A stretch of DNA of 64,000 nucleotides, taken from the NCBI RefSeq assembly GCF_000023125.1, contig NC_013037.1, forward strand, positions 6,116,501 through 6,180,500, given 5' to 3'. The translations under genes and the position numbers were made by a program. The notes under the pieces were generated by a model, which was not told the origin of the DNA, did no database searches, and saw only the letters and a list, made by a program, of their open reading frames with translations. This document shows, piece after piece, positions 45,381 through 55,026 of the stretch. Position 1 is the stretch's first letter. Each line of letters opens with the position of its first letter. Source of the DNA: Dyadobacter fermentans DSM 18053. GTDB taxonomy: Bacteria; Bacteroidota; Bacteroidia; Cytophagales; Spirosomataceae.

Positions 45381-47075
45381 TTACCAGTTAACTTTCACTT
45401 CTTTTTTATGCGTTTCTTTGACCGTCACTCGCTGGTCTTTGAACAAAATGCCGGTTTGGTCGCCCTGCTGATGAATCAGCGCAACCTTGTAATTGCCCTT
45501 CTGCATTTCCGAAAACGGAATGTCGGCATAGAAGCCTGGAGCAAAATAATACTGTTTCAGGAACAACTGCTTGCGGCTCGTGTTGCGGGTGCGCAAGGCC
45601 GGGAAAATGTAAAAGCATTCATCAGAGCTCAGGAGCACATACACGCCGCTATCCTGCAAGCGCTGGCTGGTGAACGTCGTGTTGCTTACCTTAATGGACG
45701 CCGTGTCGGTCGTAAAAGTTGTTTTATCATACAAATTCACCATTCCGCGCGAGCTGCCGGCGAAATTCTGCCGGTCGGCGATGGAAATGAGCGAGAGCCA
45801 TTTGTCGTAAATGACCGGCGTTTTCTCGACGATATTTGCTTCAAATGAAGTGTCATCGGGGTATTTCAGCGATTTATCGGTATAGGTCCAGTTGAACTGC
45901 GACGTCACCAGCTGCTTCCGCAGATTGTACGCATCCACGAGGTGATAATGGTAGCTGAACACATTGAATGTCACGGCCAACGCGATTATCGCCGTAATGT
46001 AAGGCGATAGGAAGCTGCCGCGGATGGGCACTACCACGTAAATGTAAGCGATGATCAGCAGGAGCACGGAGTAGATTTTGTACCGGCTGGTAATCAATCC
46101 TTCCAGCCCGAAACCGGCCCGGGTGTACACGACGATCAATGCGGTCCCCAAAATGAACAAGATCGCGCCGAGGCAGAACAGATCGGTCGTACGCTCAAAC
46201 TTGACGGAATATTTATTCCTGACAATGCGGAAAAGCGTGGTGGACGCAATGGAAACTGCGACCAAAAACAGCACGACACCCAGAAAGAGGCATACCTTGA
46301 AGTGGTCAAGCACCGGAATGGATTCGGCAAACGAACCCAAAAATGCCATGTAGCCTTTGGCCAGCTGCAAAATGCCCGCCTTCGATTCCGGGTTGGATTC
46401 CGGTTTGGTATACCAATAAAAATAGCAGAAGATTTCGGCAATGCTGATGACGATCCACAATGCGAACCGCTTCCTGTTACCGGCCAGGAAAAGCAGCAGG
46501 GCTCCCAACGGCAGCACCATCAGCCCGTTTCCGCTTGTGAGCACGGTGATTACACTCAGGATGATGGCAATGGCAAATGGCAGCGTTTTGGGGTTAATAA
46601 CCAGGTATAATGTCCAGAGCACGAGCGTTACCACGCCCAGATTCTGCACAGCGGCCATTCCCCAGTACATATTTTCCCAAAACGCCAGCGTCATCCACAA
46701 GAACGGGATGGGTACCAGCGCGAAAAGCGGCTTTTTGTTCTTTTTCAGCAAATCATACCATAGCGGAATCGCACCGAGGAGCAGCAGGTTGCCCGCGGTC
46801 ATGAGATGCCGGTAGTTGAGTTGCCCGAAAACAGCATAGTCGATCCACGCGAAGAGGCGCGTAAGCGCGATGCGGTGCTCGTTATGCTGTTTGAAAAGTG
46901 CCCGGATTTTTCCCTGCCAGTCACCGGCCTGCGCGTACTCGACGATGAACGTCTTCAATGCATGGTCGTCCCACTTGGGGATATTGATGGCATAGTAATC
47001 CCAGACCGTAAAATAAATAGCGACGGGTAACAGCAGGATCAGGCTCAGAATAATGGTAAAAGCCTTTTTTGTCAT
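45381..47075 (-). CDS. Polytopic membrane protein of the carbohydrate operon
   Basis: The 564-residue protein has about ten to eleven membrane segments in its first 400 residues and a soluble C-terminal domain of about 160 residues ending VKETHKKEVKVNW. The layout resembles membrane glycosyltransferases or polymerases of the GT-C kind, with an early ITVWDYYAINIPKWDDHA loop, but I find no diagnostic motif. It overlaps the transketolase C-half gene by 4 bases and is 2 bases from the acyltransferase gene. It could be a GT-C-like transferase, but this is a guess from topology. Confidence 0.75.
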   Translation of the reverse strand: MTKKAFTIILSLILLLPVAIYFTVWDYYAINIPKWDDHALKTFIVEYAQAGDWQGKIRALFKQHNEHRIALTRLFAWIDYAVFGQLNYRHLMTAGNLLLLGAIPLWYDLLKKNKKPLFALVPIPFLWMTLAFWENMYWGMAAVQNLGVVTLVLWTLYLVINPKTLPFAIAIILSVITVLTSGNGLMVLPLGALLLFLAGNRKRFALWIVISIAEIFCYFYWYTKPESNPESKAGILQLAKGYMAFLGSFAESIPVLDHFKVCLFLGVVLFLVAVSIASTTLFRIVRNKYSVKFERTTDLFCLGAILFILGTALIVVYTRAGFGLEGLITSRYKIYSVLLLIIAYIYVVVPIRGSFLSPYITAIIALAVTFNVFSYHYHLVDAYNLRKQLVTSQFNWTYTDKSLKYPDDTSFEANIVEKTPVIYDKWLSLISIADRQNFAGSSRGMVNLYDKTTFTTDTASIKVSNTTFTSQRLQDSGVYVLLSSDECFYIFPALRTRNTSRKQLFLKQYYFAPGFYADIPFSEMQKGNYKVALIHQQGDQTGILFKDQRVTVKETHKKEVKVNW

Positions 47076-47992
47076 GCCGTGATCATTAGTTGGCTGATGC
47101 TCGACAGGATCGAATCCGGGTCAAGGCCTGAAAGTTTCTGGTGGTAAGCCTGGCTGCCGTAGCGGCCATTGGGATAGCCTTCCGCTTTGAGGCTTTTGAA
47201 AACCGTCGGAAAAATGCCTTTTTCAAGTAATTGAACTGAAAGCTGCTGCGCGAGGCCCCCCGTGCTGATGTGTTCTTCGGCCACAAGCAGGGCAGGGGCC
47301 TTTTTAACCAATGCAAGAAGTTCGTCTGTCAGTTCCAGCGGGAAATGCAGGGCGCTCACTACATTCACTTTGTCAGCGATTTCGGGTGAAAGACCCAGCG
47401 CGGAAAGCACATTGTTAGCCACCGGCCCCAGCGCAAAAACCGTAATTTCGGCATTCGCAGGCTGATGAAGGACTTTAAATGAGCCTGTTGCGTAGCTGTT
47501 TGCCGGCGCGGTTTTACCGGCTCCGAGACGCAAATAAGCGGGCCGCGCGTCGGCAACGATCTGCTGCACCACCGGTCCTACCTCGTCGGCAAAAGCCGGC
47601 ACCCACATCTGCGCATTCTGCTGTCCGCTCAGGCATGCCAAATCCTCGATCGTGTGGTGGCTGCTGCCCATGATACCATAGCCATAGCCGCCGCCGTTGC
47701 CCACCAGGAATACTGGTAAGTTATTGAAACATACATCATTACGAAACTGTTCGAGACAGCGGTAGACGATGAATGGCGCAATGCTGTAACAAAAAACCTT
47801 GTAGCCTTTATGCGCAAAACCGGCCGCTACGCCCACCATATTCTGCTCGGCAACGCCCGCATTGATAAACCGCTTGCCCATTTTGGCCTGCAAGTTTTCC
47901 AATGCATTATATCCGAGGTCGCCGGTGATAAAAATAATGGACTCGTCCGCTACGGCAAGCTCTTCTATGGCTGTTGAAAATTCCTTTCTCAT
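47072..47992 (-). CDS. Transketolase-like protein, C-terminal half
   Basis: The 306-residue protein corresponds to the pyrimidine-binding plus C-terminal domains of a split transketolase. The catalytic Glu is in VAEQNMVGVAAG (near 49-60), and SSHHTIEDLACL and PADAxAxLRLGAG-type segments follow. ThDP enzymes of this kind form a heterodimer with an N-terminal half. The partner lies at 50024-50851, with the epimerase-GT2 fusion in between. It overlaps the next gene by 4 bases. It is more related to sugar-cluster transketolases than to the housekeeping full-length type, by its split form; substrate unknown. Confidence 0.87.
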   Translation of the reverse strand: MRKEFSTAIEELAVADESIIFITGDLGYNALENLQAKMGKRFINAGVAEQNMVGVAAGFAHKGYKVFCYSIAPFIVYRCLEQFRNDVCFNNLPVFLVGNGGGYGYGIMGSSHHTIEDLACLSGQQNAQMWVPAFADEVGPVVQQIVADARPAYLRLGAGKTAPANSYATGSFKVLHQPANAEITVFALGPVANNVLSALGLSPEIADKVNVVSALHFPLELTDELLALVKKAPALLVAEEHISTGGLAQQLSVQLLEKGIFPTVFKSLKAEGYPNGRYGSQAYHQKLSGLDPDSILSSISQLMITA

Positions 47993-48036
47993 CGTTAAGT
48001 GGGCCCGTGGCCGGTTATTGTCTTAACTTAAAATAC

Positions 48037-50031
48037 CTACTTTCTCAATTGCTTCACCAGAGCGCGGATCTCGTCGGCCGTTTTATAGGCTTTCGGGCCG
48101 CGGCGTATTCTGGTGCGGATGTATTTCGGCCGTTTCTTGGTCTCTTCAAATATCTTGGTAATGTATTCTCCCAAAAACGAAATGCCGAGGATCGTTAATC
48201 CGCCGAAGAAAACGATCAGGATAATGACGGTGCTGAGGCCTCGTGGCGTATCCGGGAAGAAGAAAAACTTGGCGAATATTTGCCAGATGATCCCCAGAAT
48301 GGACAAGCCCGTGAGGCCGAAACCCGCATAACTCATCAGTTCCAATGGCGCGAAACTAAATGAGAAGATCGCCTTTTTGGCCCACCAGATGTTCTTCGTC
48401 CAGTTGTTGGTGGACACGCCGAACATCCTTTCCGGCCGCACATACGGCACGCCGGTTTGTTTAAAACCAACCCAGGCACGCAGCCCGCGCAGGAATTGTT
48501 CCGTTTCGGGCAGGTCCACGAGCTCTTTCACCACTTTCCGGTCGATCATCGAAAAATCGCCTGCGTCGCGCGGGATAGGTATGTAGCTCAGCCCCTGGAA
48601 CACCTTATAAAACGATTTGTAGAAGAAATGAATATGCGGCTTCATCTCGCGCTGCACGCGAACGCCGTACACGACGTCGTAGCCATCCATCCATTTTTCG
48701 TAAAATGCGGGGATAATCTCAGGCGGATCTTGCAAATCCCCGTCCATCAGCACCACGCAATCGCCGGTAGCGATCTCCATCCCGCTCAGGAATGCCGACT
48801 GCGATCCGAAATTTCGCGAGTGGCTGATCCCCACTACATTAGGGTCTTTATCACAAATCGCATTGATCACCTCCTCCTGGTTGTCCGGTGAGCTGTCGTT
48901 CACAAAAATGATCTCGTAGCGCACCTTCAATTCATTGAAAGTCTTCACCAACCTTTCGTACATGAACGGAATGGCCTGCGCATCCTTGTAGCACGCGATG
49001 ATCGCCGTGATGACCGGATTGAGCTTCGGATTTTCGAAAGCGGGAATGACGCGCGCCTCGTACTGAATGGCATCCTGCCACTGGCTGTAACGTTTCAGAC
49101 CGTCTTCGAGCGATGTTCTGGCTTCCCAGCCGAAGTCTTTTTCAAACGCCGAAGGGTCGCCGTACCAATCGGCGAGGTCCCATTTGCGGTTGGACATGCT
49201 GCCCCATTCAGGCTCTTTCGCAATCGCGAACGCCGTGCGGGTCACTTCCACGAGGTCGCCCATGGTTGTTTTCCGGCCGGTAGCAATGTTATACGAGCGT
49301 CCCGACTTTTCGTCGTTGATATTCAATGCCGCATCCAGGAACGCTTCCACGCAGTCTTCTACAAACACAAAATCGCGGCTGATATCCGGCGACACGAGCG
49401 ATGGCAGGCCCTTTTTACGGGCATTCTCGATCAGCCGCGGGATCAGGCGGTCCGGCTCTTCCCAGTACCCGTAAATCGAGTACAGGCGAAGGTTTAGTGT
49501 TTTCAGCCCGGCTACTTTGGCATAATATTCCAGCAGATACGCCGCCGAAACCTTGGAAACCGCGTAATGGCTGTTTGGCTCCACGCGGTCGGTTTCTTTG
49601 GGAGACGTACAGTTGAAACCATATTCGGAGCTGCTTCCGGCGTGGATATACACCATCTCCTTCGAGCAGTTTTGCAGGATGTTCACCGTTCCGAGCACAT
49701 TCGTCTCGTAGGTCAGGTTCACATTGCTCTGCTTGCTGTAAGCCCCGTAGGCAGCGAGGTTGAATATGGTTTGCGGTTTGTATTTTTCAAATACTTCCTT
49801 AATCGAATTGTCCGAAAGGATATCGCAGTGAATGATGTTTTCAAAAGGTACATTCAGCAGTTTCAGGCGCCATGCTTTGGTGGCGTCGTGCGTGACTGCG
49901 TAGCAATCCTTCCGGATTTTGAAAATATCATTGAAAAGATTGGCGCCAATGAAGCCGCTGGCACCGAAAACAAAAACTGGCCCTTTTAATTTCTCTATTT
50001 TATCGCGGTAAACCGGTAAATGATCAAGCAT
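48037..50031 (-). CDS. Fused sugar epimerase/dehydratase-GT2 glycosyltransferase
   Basis: The 664-residue protein joins two enzymes. Residues 18-320 form a short-chain dehydrogenase (extended SDR) with NAD loop GASGFIG (23-29), SSSEYG and catalytic Tyr156/Lys160 (YAVSK). Residues 338-575 are a GT2 domain with ITAIIACYKD, FVNDSSPDNQEE and DGDLQDPPEI (DGD at 430-432). Residues about 575-640 carry two membrane segments, as in polyprenyl-phosphate glycosyltransferases (ArnC/DPM1). So one protein could make a sugar nucleotide and load it on a lipid carrier. It overlaps the transketolase N-half gene by 8 bases. Confidence 0.9.
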   Translation of the reverse strand: MLDHLPVYRDKIEKLKGPVFVFGASGFIGANLFNDIFKIRKDCYAVTHDATKAWRLKLLNVPFENIIHCDILSDNSIKEVFEKYKPQTIFNLAAYGAYSKQSNVNLTYETNVLGTVNILQNCSKEMVYIHAGSSSEYGFNCTSPKETDRVEPNSHYAVSKVSAAYLLEYYAKVAGLKTLNLRLYSIYGYWEEPDRLIPRLIENARKKGLPSLVSPDISRDFVFVEDCVEAFLDAALNINDEKSGRSYNIATGRKTTMGDLVEVTRTAFAIAKEPEWGSMSNRKWDLADWYGDPSAFEKDFGWEARTSLEDGLKRYSQWQDAIQYEARVIPAFENPKLNPVITAIIACYKDAQAIPFMYERLVKTFNELKVRYEIIFVNDSSPDNQEEVINAICDKDPNVVGISHSRNFGSQSAFLSGMEIATGDCVVLMDGDLQDPPEIIPAFYEKWMDGYDVVYGVRVQREMKPHIHFFYKSFYKVFQGLSYIPIPRDAGDFSMIDRKVVKELVDLPETEQFLRGLRAWVGFKQTGVPYVRPERMFGVSTNNWTKNIWWAKKAIFSFSFAPLELMSYAGFGLTGLSILGIIWQIFAKFFFFPDTPRGLSTVIILIVFFGGLTILGISFLGEYITKIFEETKKRPKYIRTRIRRGPKAYKTADEIRALVKQLRK

Positions 50032-50851
50032 TCGTCAATTCATTAAGATAACGTTCTTTTACTTCCAGTGCAGCTTGCTCATACTGGTCTTTATTCATGG
50101 GTAAATAGTGCCATTCCAATTTGTTTTCCATGTAAGAAACGCCCTTTCCCTTAACGGTGTTGGCGATAATGGCTTTGGGTAGGCCGTTTTTGTGCTTTTT
50201 CAGGCCGGTAATGGCTGCGCTGATGGCCGCAATGTCGTGCCCGTCCACTTCCACGGTTTCGAAGCCGATCGCATTCCATTTTTCAACCGAAGCCGTTTCG
50301 CCCAGAACCTTGTCGGTGGTGCCGAAACCTTGCAGGCCGTTCTTGTCGATGATCATGAAAAGGTTGTCCAGCTGGTTCTGAATGGCGTAATGCGCCGCCT
50401 CCCAGGTTGTGCCTTCGTTGGTTTCTCCATCAGACAGCAGCGTGAACGAATACGCTGCATCGCCGCCGACCTTCGCCGCATGGGCAATGCCGGTTGCGAT
50501 GGGCAGTCCGTGGCCGAGCGAACCCGTCGCGAACGGGATTCCTTTGTACTGGCGCGGGGCCGGGTGGGCGGGCAATGTGGTGCCGTCCAGGTAAAACGTG
50601 GCCAGTTCTTCGTCGGTAATTTCCCCCAGGGTGTTCAGGCATGCGTAAAGCGCCGCGGCGGCGTGCCCTTTGGAAAGGATAAATGTATCGTCGGCCGATT
50701 TTTCAAGGAAAAGGACCGCGATCATCAGGTCGATGCAGCTGAGTGAACAGCCGATATGGCCCGCATTGGCCTGATGGTAAAGACCCAGGATTTTCAGGCG
50801 AAGTTCGCCGCTTATTTGTTTAGGGTCATTCAGTATCTCTTCTGCTGTCAT
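50024..50851 (-). CDS. Transketolase-like protein, N-terminal half
   Basis: The 275-residue protein is the ThDP-pyrophosphate-binding half of a split transketolase, with SKGHAAAALYA (60-70), ATGSLGHGLPIATGIA and the Mg-ThDP loop SDGETNEG, then Asn in IIDKNGLQG. It should pair with the C-half protein at 47072-47992. It starts the core of the carbohydrate operon. A 117-base gap, possibly a promoter, separates it from the GT39 gene upstream. The C-terminal end overlaps the fused epimerase-GT2 gene by 8 bases. Confidence 0.88.
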   Translation of the reverse strand: MTAEEILNDPKQISGELRLKILGLYHQANAGHIGCSLSCIDLMIAVLFLEKSADDTFILSKGHAAAALYACLNTLGEITDEELATFYLDGTTLPAHPAPRQYKGIPFATGSLGHGLPIATGIAHAAKVGGDAAYSFTLLSDGETNEGTTWEAAHYAIQNQLDNLFMIIDKNGLQGFGTTDKVLGETASVEKWNAIGFETVEVDGHDIAAISAAITGLKKHKNGLPKAIIANTVKGKGVSYMENKLEWHYLPMNKDQYEQAALEVKERYLNELTNA

Positions 50852-50968
50852 GCCTGATGTTGTATGTCGATGTAAGTAATAGCTTACAAAATAACGGTCA
50901 AATCTCCGGTTTTAAGTCCGCAATATACGAAATCTTATTGGACAGCCCGGGTAAAACAAGCGCGCCGC

Positions 50969-52825
50969 TTACTCAAATCCGTACCGTTTGCCTTTCAATT
51001 TCATGATTTCCAAAGGCTCGTTGCGCCCTTGCTTTTTGATCCAGATGCGTTCTGTCTGGTTCATATCCATTACCTGCACATATTGCGCATCCTTGGGGAA
51101 GTACAGATTGGTGATTTGCGCGTCGTGGATTGAATAGGGCAGGAATGTCCGGTCCATTTCGGAGAGGATCTCGTAACGCGGTGCCGGGTAATAAATAGTG
51201 TCGCCCGGCTGGTAAGCCGCTTCGATCTTTTTTGCAGCTTCCATGTAAGGATTCGGCACACGTGGCACGGCGAAATAGCCGTACTTCGGTGAGCGGTCTT
51301 CATAGAATTCCTGTAATCTCAACCCGACAAAATAGAGCTGCGCGGCGAGGAACACGAATATCAGCACCCGGAACTCGACCTGCAATGTCGTATAAAATTG
51401 CAGCAAGAGGCTGAGCAGGATGATCACATAAGGGAATGAGAACCCGGAATACCGCTGCATGATCCCGTAAGTGTGCCCGTTTTTGAACGACATCAGGATG
51501 AGGAACAGTGTGGGCACGAGCGCCATCATGTACAACATCCAGAGCCGCGCCCGCTGCTGGCGGTCGGCGCTTTTGTGTAAATCGGGAATGAAGGATAATG
51601 CAAACAGGCTGACGCTGAGGATGCTGAACTGTAATTTGTGGTTATTGTAAAACAAACCCACGAAAATGATCAGCAGATACGGAAAGCGTGGAGTAAGCCA
51701 GGCCGGTGTGTTGATTTTGTCCTTGAAACGATACCAGCAAATAAGTATTAATGCCGCCAGCAACGCTACGGCCACGTTTTTCTTACCGCCCAATGCATCG
51801 GCCAGGCCATTGGTGAACAGGATGAGATCGGAAAAAATCGGCAGCGATTTGTTGAAGACATTCAAAGGCGTTGCAGGCAGGATATTGCCGAAAGCCTGTC
51901 CGCCCGTTTCGGCCTGGTACCGGTATCTCTCCGCCTGGTGCTGCAACGACGACAACGTGTAGACGCCCCCTCCGAACATCAGCCACCAGGTTACACCCGA
52001 AAGCGTAAACACCGCCGCAATGGCCATCCTGATCCAGCCTTTGATCGTTCTCAGGAAAAATACAGCGTACAATGCGTGCGCCAGCAGCACCGAAATCACG
52101 AGGAAATGGCTTAGCAGGCCCAATCCGGCCGATAAGATGTAACCGACGTAAAGCCAGATCACATTCCGTTTTTCCGGCTTGTTTTCAATGATTTGTAAAA
52201 AGAAATAAGTAGCTGTGAGCGTCAGGAAGAATGTGAGCGAATAGTTGCGCGCCTGATGGCTGTAAGCGATAAAAAACGGCTCGATGGCCGTGATGCCCGC
52301 TGCTATCAATCCGGTGGTGATGCCGAAAAACCGTCTTGCAAAAAGATACGTTACACCGATAATGAGCAGGCTGAAAATGACTGAAAACAGCCGTATCGAA
52401 AAGTCGGAAATGCCGATCAGGTCAATCCAGGGGTGTAAAAGCAGGTAATAGAACGGACTGTTCCCGATGTCGCTGCGCGTCATCGCTTCATAATAATCCG
52501 CGATTGACTTCGGCGCCCAGAATTCCGCGGGCGTGAATGCTTTGGGATGATAAAGTTCGTTGGCGGTAAAAGTGCGGAGCACTTGCTTCTGCGGGTGCGC
52601 GGGCGTTTTCCAGAAATACGAATCTGCCAGTTCAACGCTCGAAAAGACTTCTTTCTGGTTCGCCCCTTCGAGTACTATTCCCTGGCTGACGAGCAATGTG
52701 CTCACTTCGTCGAAAAAAATACTGTAACGGTCGAGTTGATAAAGCCTTAATGCAAGGCCGGCGATCAGAATGAGGAGGAGAATACCCCTGGTTTGCAGGG
52801 TTTCTTTGGTATGGTTGGGAGACAT
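50969..52825 (-). CDS. Glycosyltransferase family 39-type membrane protein
   Basis: The 618-residue protein has about 10-12 membrane segments and the GT39/ArnT/PMT signature of an early acidic pair after the first helix: IFFDEVSTLL, with Asp39-Glu40. A soluble C-terminal domain of about 120 residues follows. Such enzymes use polyprenyl-phosphate sugars as donors and act in the periplasm. This fits the lipid-linked sugar proposed to be made by the operon 117 bases downstream. Confidence 0.85.
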   Translation of the reverse strand: MSPNHTKETLQTRGILLLILIAGLALRLYQLDRYSIFFDEVSTLLVSQGIVLEGANQKEVFSSVELADSYFWKTPAHPQKQVLRTFTANELYHPKAFTPAEFWAPKSIADYYEAMTRSDIGNSPFYYLLLHPWIDLIGISDFSIRLFSVIFSLLIIGVTYLFARRFFGITTGLIAAGITAIEPFFIAYSHQARNYSLTFFLTLTATYFFLQIIENKPEKRNVIWLYVGYILSAGLGLLSHFLVISVLLAHALYAVFFLRTIKGWIRMAIAAVFTLSGVTWWLMFGGGVYTLSSLQHQAERYRYQAETGGQAFGNILPATPLNVFNKSLPIFSDLILFTNGLADALGGKKNVAVALLAALILICWYRFKDKINTPAWLTPRFPYLLIIFVGLFYNNHKLQFSILSVSLFALSFIPDLHKSADRQQRARLWMLYMMALVPTLFLILMSFKNGHTYGIMQRYSGFSFPYVIILLSLLLQFYTTLQVEFRVLIFVFLAAQLYFVGLRLQEFYEDRSPKYGYFAVPRVPNPYMEAAKKIEAAYQPGDTIYYPAPRYEILSEMDRTFLPYSIHDAQITNLYFPKDAQYVQVMDMNQTERIWIKKQGRNEPLEIMKLKGKRYGFE

Positions 52826-52934
52826 TAGTGCGTTCGCTGATGATGGCTGTTTCCGCTTATCCGCAAAGACAAGCTCCGATTGAACATATCAAGATGCCGC
52901 GAAAATAAGGAAATTTCCCGTTATAGGATATTTT

Positions 52935-54956
52935 TTAGATTTTAAGAATTGTAAACTCTACTCTGCGGTTCTTCTGCCGGGTCTGTTCGGTGAGGTTGCT
53001 GGCGATGGGCCGCGCCGGTCCCCAGGCTTTGGTCTGGATGCGCCGACCGTCAATGCCTTTGGACAAAAGATATTTTTTGACCTGCTCCACGCGATCGGCC
53101 GAGAGCTTCACATTCTTTTGCACTTCGCCCTGGTTGTCGGTATGTCCTTCGAGTAGGATTTCCATCGTCGGGTAGGTTTGCATCGTCTCGGCAATCCGAT
53201 CCAACTCCACCAGCGAGGCAGGTGTCACTTCCGCGCTGCTTTGGGAAAACATGGTGTTGCTCAGTCGGATCTGCTGCCCGGCTTTGATCGGGTGCAGGTA
53301 AATGTTCTTGCGGATGGTTCGGAAGGCGTTGTCTCCGAGCAGGTCCATATCTTCCGAAACTGGGAAATAGCCTTCGCCCGATGCCGAAATGCGGTAAACT
53401 TCCTTCAATGGCAGTATGAGCCGGTACTCGCCCGTTTCGGGGTCGAAATTAGCTTTGGCGAAAGTGTTATTGCTGTTTTTGAAATCCGCTGTGATCTCGG
53501 ATTTGACCGGTTTGGTTGTTTCCGCTTCAAATACATTCCCGCTGACCACCGCCACAGGGTCCGGCTTGATTTCGGGCGTCATTCGAATGCGGAATATATC
53601 TTCCTGGCCCAGAACTTTGTCGCTAGCGCTGAAATAGGCGTAATCGCCCGTAGCGGGAATGTTGATAAATGCATCCCAGAGTGGCGAGTTAATGGCCGGT
53701 CCGAGGTTTTCGGGCGTCGACCAGTTCAGCCACGTGTCGTCCAGGCGGCGGGTAAGGAACAGGTCGCCCTCGCCGTAGCCCGCGTGGCCTTGTGAAGAGA
53801 AGTACAGGGTTTTATTGTCCAATGCGAGGAACGGCGTCCCCTCGTAATCGGCCGTGTTGATCACGCTGCCCAGGTTCCGCGGCTCGGACCACGTGTTGTC
53901 TTTTTGCAGAAATGAAATGTAAAGGTCCTTCCCGCCCTCCGAATCGGCCCGCTGGACGGACATAATTAGCACATTTTCGAATGGCGAGACGGTGATTTCG
54001 ATCGTCGTCGCCGACCCCACCAGGTTTGTTATTTTGGAAGATTTCGGAAAACCCCAGCCCGATTTGGTTTTGAACGACCGTGAAAATCCGAAATACATGC
54101 TGCCGTCGGGGCGGTATTCATTGATGAGGTAAATCGTTTTGCCATCCGCTGAAATGCTCGTAATCGCATTGTCGCCTGCATTGTTGATCGGGGAACCCAT
54201 ATTTAACGCATCCGTCCATTGGCCTTTATCATTGAGCGTCGAGTACCACACATCCTGGCGGGACGGCGAGCCGATATTGCCTTCGAAATTATTCCGTGTA
54301 AAGTAAAGCGTTTTGCCATCGGGGGAAATAATGGGCGCCACTTCCTGGCCTTTGGAGTTGATCGCCTTGCCCATATTTTCCTTCTGGGTTTTCAGCTGTG
54401 TGGCCGTAAAGTTGATCTTAGCCTCAATCGGCGCTGTTTCCGAAGAAATACCGATCGCGTCGATCTGGTTGAAACCCGGTACTTTGTTGGGCTGCAACAC
54501 CACTTTCACCGCATTGGCCTGGATGTTTTGGGTTGGGAAAATGCGTAGCATCCTTCCTTTCACCGCCTGCTGGGCAGCCGGATTTTCCAGCACGAGGTAT
54601 TCCTTGCCCGCAGCATCGTAGGCATACACCCGCGCGATGGCTCCCGGATTGAAGTTTTCAGCAATCGCGATCTGTTTCAGTGCAATGGATTTTGCAAAAC
54701 CGACCTTAATCCACTCTTCATTGCGACCGTCCGGATCAGCCGGCGACCATGCGCATGGGCTGTTACCGAAATCGGGGAGCTTGCTCGGTACGCCCAGAAT
54801 TTGTTTGGAACGGTAGGCGTGGCCTATTTGCGACGGGCGGTATTCGGACGAGTAACCCAGGACTTTGTTTGCCCACAACACTTCCTGGCAGGATGCGGAA
54901 AGCGGCATTACCGCCGTGAGAAAGCCAAAAAGATATTTTCTAAAAGTCAAATGCAT
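52935..54956 (-). CDS. OmpA-family protein with PD40 repeats
   Basis: The 673-residue protein has a signal peptide (residues 1-23; ASC at 21-23 could be a weak lipobox), an N-terminal discoidin-like or F5/8-type region (about 30-180), a set of WD40-like PD40 beta-propeller repeats (about 195-460: ISPDGKTLYFTRN, ISADGKTIYLINE), a short carboxypeptidase-regulatory-like domain (about 470-550) and a C-terminal OmpA domain with LLEGHTDNQGE and NRRVEFTIL. It links the outer membrane to peptidoglycan and perhaps binds extracellular matter. The N-terminal extension is not usual. Genes on either side are on the same strand. Confidence 0.88.
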   Translation of the reverse strand: MHLTFRKYLFGFLTAVMPLSASCQEVLWANKVLGYSSEYRPSQIGHAYRSKQILGVPSKLPDFGNSPCAWSPADPDGRNEEWIKVGFAKSIALKQIAIAENFNPGAIARVYAYDAAGKEYLVLENPAAQQAVKGRMLRIFPTQNIQANAVKVVLQPNKVPGFNQIDAIGISSETAPIEAKINFTATQLKTQKENMGKAINSKGQEVAPIISPDGKTLYFTRNNFEGNIGSPSRQDVWYSTLNDKGQWTDALNMGSPINNAGDNAITSISADGKTIYLINEYRPDGSMYFGFSRSFKTKSGWGFPKSSKITNLVGSATTIEITVSPFENVLIMSVQRADSEGGKDLYISFLQKDNTWSEPRNLGSVINTADYEGTPFLALDNKTLYFSSQGHAGYGEGDLFLTRRLDDTWLNWSTPENLGPAINSPLWDAFINIPATGDYAYFSASDKVLGQEDIFRIRMTPEIKPDPVAVVSGNVFEAETTKPVKSEITADFKNSNNTFAKANFDPETGEYRLILPLKEVYRISASGEGYFPVSEDMDLLGDNAFRTIRKNIYLHPIKAGQQIRLSNTMFSQSSAEVTPASLVELDRIAETMQTYPTMEILLEGHTDNQGEVQKNVKLSADRVEQVKKYLLSKGIDGRRIQTKAWGPARPIASNLTEQTRQKNRRVEFTILKI

Positions 54957-55026
54957 GGGGTGATCAGATACCGGCCGGGCTATTCAATATCTGTTAATAT
55001 AATGATAATACAAAAAAATGTCAATC

